From Lithobates sylvaticus (Eukaryota > Chordata > Amphibia > Anura > Ranidae): a DNA stretch of 64,000 nt. Position numbers and translations under genes: made by a program. The stretch spans positions 433,773,398 to 433,837,397 of the forward strand of contig CM053029.1 of the NCBI GenBank assembly GCA_028564925.1, in the 5' to 3' direction. The notes below the pieces were generated by a model. It was given only the letters and a program-made list of their open reading frames with translations. It was not told the origin of the DNA and searched no databases. Below, one piece after another: positions 56,582-64,000 of this stretch (positions are counted from its first letter, which is position 1; every line of letters begins with the position of its first letter).

Positions 56582-57705
56582 TGAGGTCCTCCAGTCCCCT
56601 TATCAACTATGTTGCCCTTCTCTGGACTCTATCCAGTTCCAGCACATCCCTCTTAAGACCAGAACTGGATGACATACTCAAAATTTAGCCAATTGCAACT
56701 GTACAGTTGCAGAACTTAGTCTTATTTCTTGAGTAAATACCCTTGTTAATGCATGCTAATAGTCTGCTAGCTTTGCTTTCTACAGCTTGGCACTAAATGC
56801 TATTGCTAAGCTTGTGTACTAGGACCCCCAGATTCTTTCAATTCTAGATTCCTCGCAGATGATCTCCCCCTAACATGCAACTATCACTCATATGTTTAGT
56901 TCCCAAATGGATTACTTTATGTTTATCAATATTAAACCTCATTTGCCATGCAGTTGCCCACCCTTTTATTTTATCGTTGTCTCCCTGTAAGGCTGCTATA
57001 TCCTGTTGTGAGGTTATTACCCTGCTTAGCTTCGTATCATCCACAAGCCCTGAGAGTGAACTATTTATTCCAACCTTTATATCATTTATGCACAAGTTAA
57101 ACAGAATTGGTCCCAGGACCAAGCCCTAGGGCACCTTGCTTACCAGCTCCAGACCATTCAAAAGATAAGCTATGTATCACCACTCGCTGGACGCACTCCT
57201 GTAACCAGTTTTCTATCCAGGTACATACACTGTTATCAATGCCAACAGACCTTAATTTGTAACGTATCAATGGGGTACTGTATCAATTGCTTTGGTGAAG
57301 TTTGCATACACCATGTCCACAAGCATTCCTCTATCCGGATTACTGCTTACCGAATCATGGAATGTTAAAAGGTTTACCTGGCAAAAACAATCCTTCATAA
57401 GGCCATGCTAATTATTACTAATGATACTATTGTTATCAGTAAATTCTTCTGTCATTCCCTCCAATAGTTTACATACTATTGATGTTAGGCTGACTAGTCT
57501 GTAGTTTCAAGGTATGTATTTTGGTCCTTTTTTAAATATTGGTACCATGTTAGCTTTTTGTCAGTCAGCTGGTATCATTCCAGTCAGTAAGCTGTCCTTA
57601 TAGATTAGGAATAATGGCCTAGCAATAACCTGGCTAAGTTCTTTGAGGACTCTGGGATGTAAGCCATCTGGCCCTGGTGATTTATTCCCTAAAGAGACAA
57701 GGGGT
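56582..57705 (-). pseudogene. CR1 LINE reverse transcriptase, decayed
   Basis: Minus strand. From the N-terminal side: SPGPDGLHPRVLKELSQVIA (RT start), the NMVPIFKKD block, LGPILFNLCINDI, LVDDTKLSR (motif C with DD retained) and FNIDKHKVIHLGTKHMSDS, down to LKRDVLELDRVQRRAT. Many frame breaks and stops; the longest open part is 92 residues (56844-57122). A different and older CR1 copy than the one at 1124. Plus-strand ORFs here are shadows. Confidence 0.9.
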
Positions 57706-57985
57706 CCTGGTAGGATTTAGAAAGTCCTTGCAATTCTTCCTAAAAGGAAAGATGACCACCCCTTGTGATTGTAAAGCTACAAGAAGTTGCAGGGAATCAG
57801 TCTGCTTTTTGGGAAACAGCAAGCAGGAAAAGGTAATAGAAAACAACAAAGAGAGGACAGCAGTAGAGACTCTGCCTATCTCTATGAAAGACAGCGTGAA
57901 AAAAAACACCAGGACATCTCTGTTTTAAACTAGAGCAAATGTCAATATATAAGCCCCCACTTCCAAGGCTTGTAAGCAGATCTGG
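57706..57985. other. No recognised feature
   Basis: Short overlapping ORFs on both strands without recognised motifs. Confidence 0.35.
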
Positions 57986-58400
57986 TTGACTTAAAGGTGA
58001 AGGGTCTGCCCTAAAATGTTGGACCTGCAGTAGTGAGGTCACAGATTTCATTCCAGGCACTGCATCATTGCGACAATAAAATCTGGATCCACCAGGTGCC
58101 TGGACTGACACCCGTCTCAGCCTCTCAGCAAGACGCTGAGAGGCTAAGATGGCCCGCTCCGAACCCGCCACAGCTCAGCGATCTAGTGAGCGCAGAGGGA
58201 GATGAGCAGAGAGCTGTAACTGACAGTATACAGCTCTCTGCTCACGGTGCTCTGAAAACCGAGTGATCGACGATGTTCAATCGCTTGGATTTCAGTGTAG
58301 AGGTGCTGGGGGACAGATGCAGCATCGGAACCAAGCTGCATCCACCTAGGTAAGTATGAATAGGGAAAAAAAAATTCCCATACTTCTCTTTTAATCATAC
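57986..58400. mobile_element. MITE related to 935-1136
   Basis: Starts TTAAAGGTGAAGGGTC and ends with TACTTCTCTTTTAA. It shares TGGATCCACCAGGTGCCTGG with 935-1136. It includes hairpins CAGCCTCTCAGC/GCTGAGAGGCT and GAGCAGAGAGCTGTAA with its inverse. Non-coding. Confidence 0.55.
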
Positions 58401-59065
58401 ATAGCCTGGTTTCGGTTTCCTGAGTGCAGCTATACAGATCTGGGCATCATTGCTGCTGAATGCCTGCATTCACTATCCCTGATAAAGAGCCTCCAAATGC
58501 CTATCAACTGAATCCTTAAAAGGCAGGAACACCCTCAATAGGAACTGTAAAATATTTAGTGCATCTATGGCTAGGTCTAAAGTGGGAACAGTCCATTTCT
58601 CTTTGAATTCTACTGCCATAGGGTGCAAGGCAGCAAATATGCAAGTAGGAATGAATAACCTTTCTGAGTTTGGAATGTTTGGAGGCTGTGCAGAACTAGA
58701 TGTATCTATAAAGAGACTAGTATGCACTGTCACAATTAATGAGTCTACCGTAGCCAGCATGTGGTGAGAAGCTGAAGAACTAACTTCAATACATTTTTAT
58801 AGAAAAAAATCTTCAGCGGCCTCCACTAAAATGTCAGCATCCCCCTTGCTTTTTGCAAATATGAGTGAGCCAGGCAATTCAGGTTCTGTGTTCCTGAAGT
58901 ACCATGCATCAGGTGAGACAGGAAACCATCAGCTTGCTTCATCAGTGGAAAATGGTGACCTGAATTGCACAGTCAGGAGTCTTAAAAGAACTATGTGTTC
59001 CAGGATTCCACAGCTGAGATGGCCAGAGCTGCATGGTTACACTGAAAGTGAAACCAGACTATATA
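58401..59065. other. No recognised feature
   Basis: Contains overlapping ORFs (e.g. 58473-58760 minus, 58831-59076 plus) without domain motifs. I do not support them as genes. Confidence 0.35.
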
Positions 59066-59284
59066 CAGTGGTGTGAAAAAGTGTTTGCCCCCTTCCTCAT
59101 TTCCTGTTCCTTTGCATGTTTGTCACACTTAAGTGTTTCGGAACATCAAACCAATTTAAACAATAGTCAAGGACAACACAAGTAAACACAAAATGCAATT
59201 TGTAAATGAAGGTGTTTATTATTAAAGGTGAAAAAAAATCCAAACCATCATGGCCCTGTGTGAAAAAGTGATTGCCCCCTAAAC

Positions 59285-60539
<1,255 letters not shown>

Positions 60540-60909
60540 TTAAGGATCTTCTGGTGGACCTTACTGTGTCAAGCAGCTCCTATTTAAGTGATGCCTTGAT
60601 TGTGAACAGGTGTGGCAATAATCAGGCCTGGGTGTGGCTAGAGAAATTGAACTCAGGTGTGGACAACCACAGTTATAGTATGTTTTAACAAGGGGGGGCA
60701 ATCACTTTTTCACACAGGGCCATGATGGTTTGGATTTTTTTTCACCTTTAATAATAAACACCTTCATTTACAAATTGCATTTTGTGTTTACTTGTGTTGT
60801 CCTTGACTATTGTTTAAATTGGTTTGATGTTCCGAAACACTTAAGTGTGACAAACATGCAAAGGAACAGAAAATGAGGAAGGGGGCAAACACTTTTTCAC
60901 ACCACTGTA

Positions 60910-61020
60910 TGTTTAAAACGGAGATCCGCCCAAAAAGGGAGCTCCGCTTGTCTGCCTCCTCCCCCAATCTGCTGCCACATTTGGCACCTTTTGGGGAAAA
61001 GCGGGTACCTGGTTTTGACA
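60910..61020. repeat. Fragment of a ranid dispersed repeat
   Basis: GATCCGCCCAAAAAGGGAGC and CTGCCTCCTCCCCC are recurrent ranid repeat text. Truncated; no ends seen. Confidence 0.4.
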
Positions 61021-61264
61021 GTTGATTTTCATTGAATGGTTGCAAATATCTATTGAGTGCTGTATTAGGGTTTAATATCAGGATAAGCTCATTTTTTTTA
61101 TTTCAGTGATTTTATGAATACAGCATCCTAGTGGGGATTGTTGACATAATATTCACATTTATTTTGCATTTTAGTGAGTGTTATGCATCATTTTTGATTT
61201 TAAGGAAAGCGCAGAGTTGTGATTTAATAGTATATGGATACAGTGGGGACAGTCCACGCAACGT

Positions 61265-61575
61265 TCAATCACCTGAAGGTAGTGACATATAACCCATTGT
61301 GAACTGGTAATGAGAAATGTGTGGCGCTCCAAGGGAAAACAATCCTGTGTCCACCGCTGTGAGTGCAGGCCAGAGAAGAAGCTTGCCGCAGCTCCAAGCA
61401 ACTATGAGATAAAAGATATGTCCCATGAAGCAGCACATCAATGCAGACTTGCTGGTATTGGAGTGAATGGCAGCTTCAGCCTGGGCTCCCGCCAGGGGCG
61501 CGTGCAATCGCAGGAGCCCAGGCTCAGACTGCCATTCACACCAATACCAGCAGGTCTGTTTTGACATATAACCCA
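61265..61575. repeat. Repeat with a 40-bp-arm hairpin
   Basis: 61449-61490 (GCTGGTATTGGAGTGAATGG onward) and 61515-61556 are inverted copies around a 24-bp GC-rich loop. GACATATAACCCAT occurs at both sides (near 61273 and 61563). ORFs in both strands across it are mirror frames. Confidence 0.8.
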
Positions 61576-61577
61576 TG

Positions 61578-62010
61578 GTTTAAAGTGATTGTAAAGGCTT
61601 AAAGTGGTTGTAAAGCCTTACATATACCCACTGAAATGACTGGCCTCAAGTGATAAACAGAGATGAAACAAATCCTCCTACACAAGTTTTACTTGTTTAT
61701 CTGCGGTCTTTTCTCCTTTACAGCCATTCAGAATTTATAAACCTTGTCTGAGCGGTCAGAAAAAAGGGGGCGGAGAGGAACAGGACAAATAGAGAAGGTG
61801 AGTCTCCTTAACAGGGGCACAGACAGCAACACCTAATCTATCTCTACGCAATCCAAAACTAAAAAACAAAAATGTCACTGCTTTAGGATTTTGCTCCAAG
61901 GTAATTCTTTTGCATAACAAGGCATCCTACTCTGTCAGTTTATAAATAGCAAAGGAAGGTACATGGGGGCTGAAGAACTCACTACAATGATCAATGCAGA
62001 TAACTTTTTA
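61578..62010. repeat. TTAA-type repeat fragments
   Basis: Two left ends of the AGTGRTTGTAAAG family occur back to back (61580-61612). The following sequence has no gene and no matching right terminus that I could find. Confidence 0.4.
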
Positions 62011-62019
62011 TAGAAAGGT

Positions 62020-62178
62020 TTTATTTATGTCCTATTCCCTGGGTAACGGATGAATGTTTAGAATTTGTTGCAGTTTTGTTGGTATTTCTCTAGATAATAG
62101 GTACTACTGAGTCATTTGTACCATGACAGCTTTCCAAGCTTTTTCTTTATCAAAGTTTCTCTGGGTGTTGTTGGAAAC
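62020..62178 (-). CDS. Candidate host 3'-terminal exon
   Basis: On the minus strand a pyrimidine-rich tract CTTCTTTTTCCTTGCAG (acceptor AG at 62179-62180) is followed by 24 open codons, VSNNTQRNFDKEKAWKAV then MVQMTQ, and a TAG stop at 62104-62106. About 80 bases later lies AATAAA (62020-62025). That is a compact splice-acceptor, coding end, stop and polyadenylation layout. The residues look protein-like but I cannot name the gene. A 24-codon frame alone is weak evidence; the combination of signals is what supports it. Upstream exons were not found in the window. Confidence 0.35.
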
Positions 62179-62423
62179 CTGCAAGGAAAAAGAAGTACAT
62201 AGAAAGTAAAATCCCAAAATCATAATAATCTGAAAAAATTAGGTTTAACTACAGAGCCATATGGTATCATCTTTCCTGTCAACTCCTCTCTTCACATACT
62301 CCAGTAACAGTAACACAGGGATACATACATTTCTCAGTTTTAAGAACTTTCTACATCACATATTTATATCCTGGTGGGTTGTAAGCAATTCCACCCTGTC
62401 TTTAATTTTTTTATACTCTAATA

Positions 62424-62706
62424 CAGGGGTTTCCAAACATTCTAATCAAAGGGCCAGTTTACTATCCTTCAGGCTTTAAGGGGGCTGGACTATGGGCAGT
62501 GGGAGTAGAAAATGCCCTGGCATCAGTGCCCCATCATTTGTTTTAATAGGAGGAATAATGCCCCATTGTTGCTATCTATGTGAAGAATAGTGTCCCATTG
62601 ATGGTGTTAGTAGGGGAAATGGTGCCCCATCATTGGTGTCAGTTGGTGGCATAGTGCCCCAAGGGCCAGATAAACACAAACAAAGGGCCACAGTTGGAGA
62701 CCACTG
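62424..62706. mobile_element. hAT MITE
   Basis: Ends CAGGGGTTTCCAAAC and complement of GTTGGAGACCACTG, flanked by exact 8-bp CTCTAATA (62416-62423, 62707-62714). The interior repeats GTGCCCCATCATT-type units three to four times. No transposase. Confidence 0.9.
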
Positions 62707-62714
62707 CTCTAATA

Positions 62715-63610
62715 GACTGTAATTCATACAATCATTTATATCCCTCCCTTATACCCAACTTCCAACTCCCCTCTTCCAATTCCCCATGGCTTTCTGGCCC
62801 GGAGGGAAAAAAAATGGACACCAGTACATTAGGAGAGAAACACAAATGTTAACAGAGGTGCCAAGTGACAAGGATATTCCTTGCACAATAGTATGAGCAA
62901 CAGACATCACTGAGATCATGTACAACCAAAGATATACATTTCCAGTGATGTTACTAATAGTATATGGTATTAGGGATATGCATTGCCAGGGCCTTTCTAA
63001 GTGACATATAGGCACACTGCCAGGCAGCAGAAAAGAGATACATCAATTAAGTATATAACACAAGCCATGGCCAAGGACAATATCAGCTGATAAGCATTAC
63101 CCTCAGCCCTTCCTTCCATCCACCTGTTATTTAAACACAACAATGAGCAGCTAGACTACCAGTCTCCCTATCGTTGCAACACCTGTGTAACATGAGGAGG
63201 CTCCTGCTTGGACCTGACCTGAAGCTCTGGCTTGTTCCTGACCTGTAGGATTTTGTATTACGGTCCTGCTGCAACTTGAAGTCAGCTTTTTATGGTTGCC
63301 GATTTAAAGGTGGTGAGTGGTCTCTCAAGGGGAGATGTAAAGAAGTATGCAATAAAACTTCAAAGAGGTGGAAAGCTACCCACCTCTTGCCAAGGATACC
63401 TTACAGATAATCCAGGTTTGACTGCTATATTTCTAAATGATTAGCAGCATAGCCACTTCCTCCACCTTCTTGACTTCACTAGCTTCTTCTTTTGTAGAAA
63501 AGAAAGAACATAAAATGTGTACCTCTTCTATAGCCATGCTGCATCCAGACATTGGCAGGTTCAAACAGAGCAGTACAATGTTTATTTACATTTCAGTTGT
63601 GGAAAAAATT
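62715..63610. other. No recognised gene
   Basis: Segments near 63210-63260 (GGACCTGACCTGAAGC, TTGTTCCTGACC) are reminiscent of LTR-type text but have no ends. Short ORFs on both strands are unsupported. Confidence 0.3.
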
Positions 63611-63618
63611 TCCACTTA

Positions 63619-63897
63619 GGCCCCTTTCACACGAGGCGGATCCGCTTGCACGGAGTCCGCCGGCTCAGCGGGAGATCTCTCCGTTGATCTCTGCTGAGCT
63701 GGCAGATGACAGGTCCCTCTCTGCTCACTGAGCGGGGAGGGGCTTGTCCAGCTTTTGGCGGATCGGACCGGGTCGGACGTCAGCGGACATGTCTCCGCTG
63801 ACATCCGTCACTCCATAGACTAGCATGGAGCGCCCGTTCAGGTCCGCCTTCAAAATTGACAGGCGGATCTGAACGGTCCGTCAGTGTGAAAGGGGCC
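63619..63897. mobile_element. MITE (GGCCCCTTTCACAC ends)
   Basis: Inverted ends GGCCCCTTTCACAC and GTGTGAAAGGGGCC flanked by TA (63617-63618, 63898-63899). The interior repeats GGCGGATC and CGGTCCG words, and a subterminal inverted repeat AGGCGGATCCGC is present. A common ranid family; superfamily uncertain. Confidence 0.8.
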
Positions 63898-63899
63898 TA

Positions 63900-64000
63900 A
63901 TGGATGCTGTGAATTTGCAAGTTACGCCCCTGACAAAAGAATCTGAGGGGAAATTATGCCCTTTGTTCACTGTGTATGAGAAGACATGTAGGAAACCATA
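63900..64000. other. No recognised feature
   Basis: Window edge; nothing recognised. Confidence 0.3.

Noticed and set aside
63433-63552. 39-codon minus-strand ORF (MSGCSMAIEEVHILC onward)
   Set aside because: Acidic, gene-like text, but no acceptor or donor with a plausible intron and no recognised family; too short to support.

Overview
The window is repeat-dominated vertebrate DNA, almost certainly from a ranid frog draft assembly. The clearest marker is a pair of Tc1/mariner elements whose transposase I recognise as the Frog Prince/Txr type described from Rana pipiens. It also holds CR1, L2 and L1 LINE pieces, many TTAA-flanked and hAT MITEs, several Penelope-like elements (PLEs) with GIY-YIG endonuclease remnants, a Ty3/Gypsy chromovirus fossil and a probable solo LTR. 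I find no complete host gene. One short candidate 3'-terminal exon lies near 62.1 kb on the minus strand. No rRNA, tRNA or CRISPR array was seen. Two N runs (31814-32280 and 56090-56539) are assembly gaps.

The dominant structure is a direct duplication. Copy A is 1-14522 and copy B is 32786-56089, and small differences are sparse. Copy B is 8.8 kb longer, and a few large events explain nearly all of this. B only: two related hAT elements (35890-38146 and 38509-40088), a 3.5-kb palindromic PLE-like insertion (43823-47339) and a 5'-truncated PLE (50733-53494). A only: one Tc1 element (8974-10593). Almost all have intact target-site duplications and an empty site in the other copy. The copy-B contig ends in an N gap at exactly the point where copy A continues, so the pair may be two haplotypes scaffolded in series rather than a true tandem duplication.

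Layout: 1-7200 (and 32786-43800), MITEs, CR1 3' ORF fragment, GA-rich hAT, L2 tail, L1 fragment and a TTAA element. 7195-12138 (and 43808-53698), a resident PLE bounded by long inverted arms. 12153-14522, an unclassified repeat and a decayed Tc1 fragment. 14497-18463, a four-level nest of a MITE, a hAT, a fold-back PLE and a TTAA MITE. 18.5-24 kb, Tc1, CR1 and other repeats, a fold-back and a tandem duplication. 24.1-26.3 kb, the Gypsy fossil. 27.3-28.7 kb, the LTR with a nested MITE. 29.06-30.67 kb, an L2 split by a PLE-like insertion. 56.5-57.7 kb, a second CR1. 59.07-60.91 kb, the second Tc1, interrupted by a MITE. 61-64 kb, MITEs and the exon candidate.

The nearest thing to an unexpected system is a set of PLE-related insertions sharing one plan: target-site duplications of about 12-15 bp, long inverted arms, a one-sided tail of about 100-140 bp, and a hammerhead-ribozyme-like core (CTGANRA, one spare base, a stem, then GAAAC or a variant). 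The fold-back forms carry no recognisable ORF and may be non-autonomous PLE derivatives.
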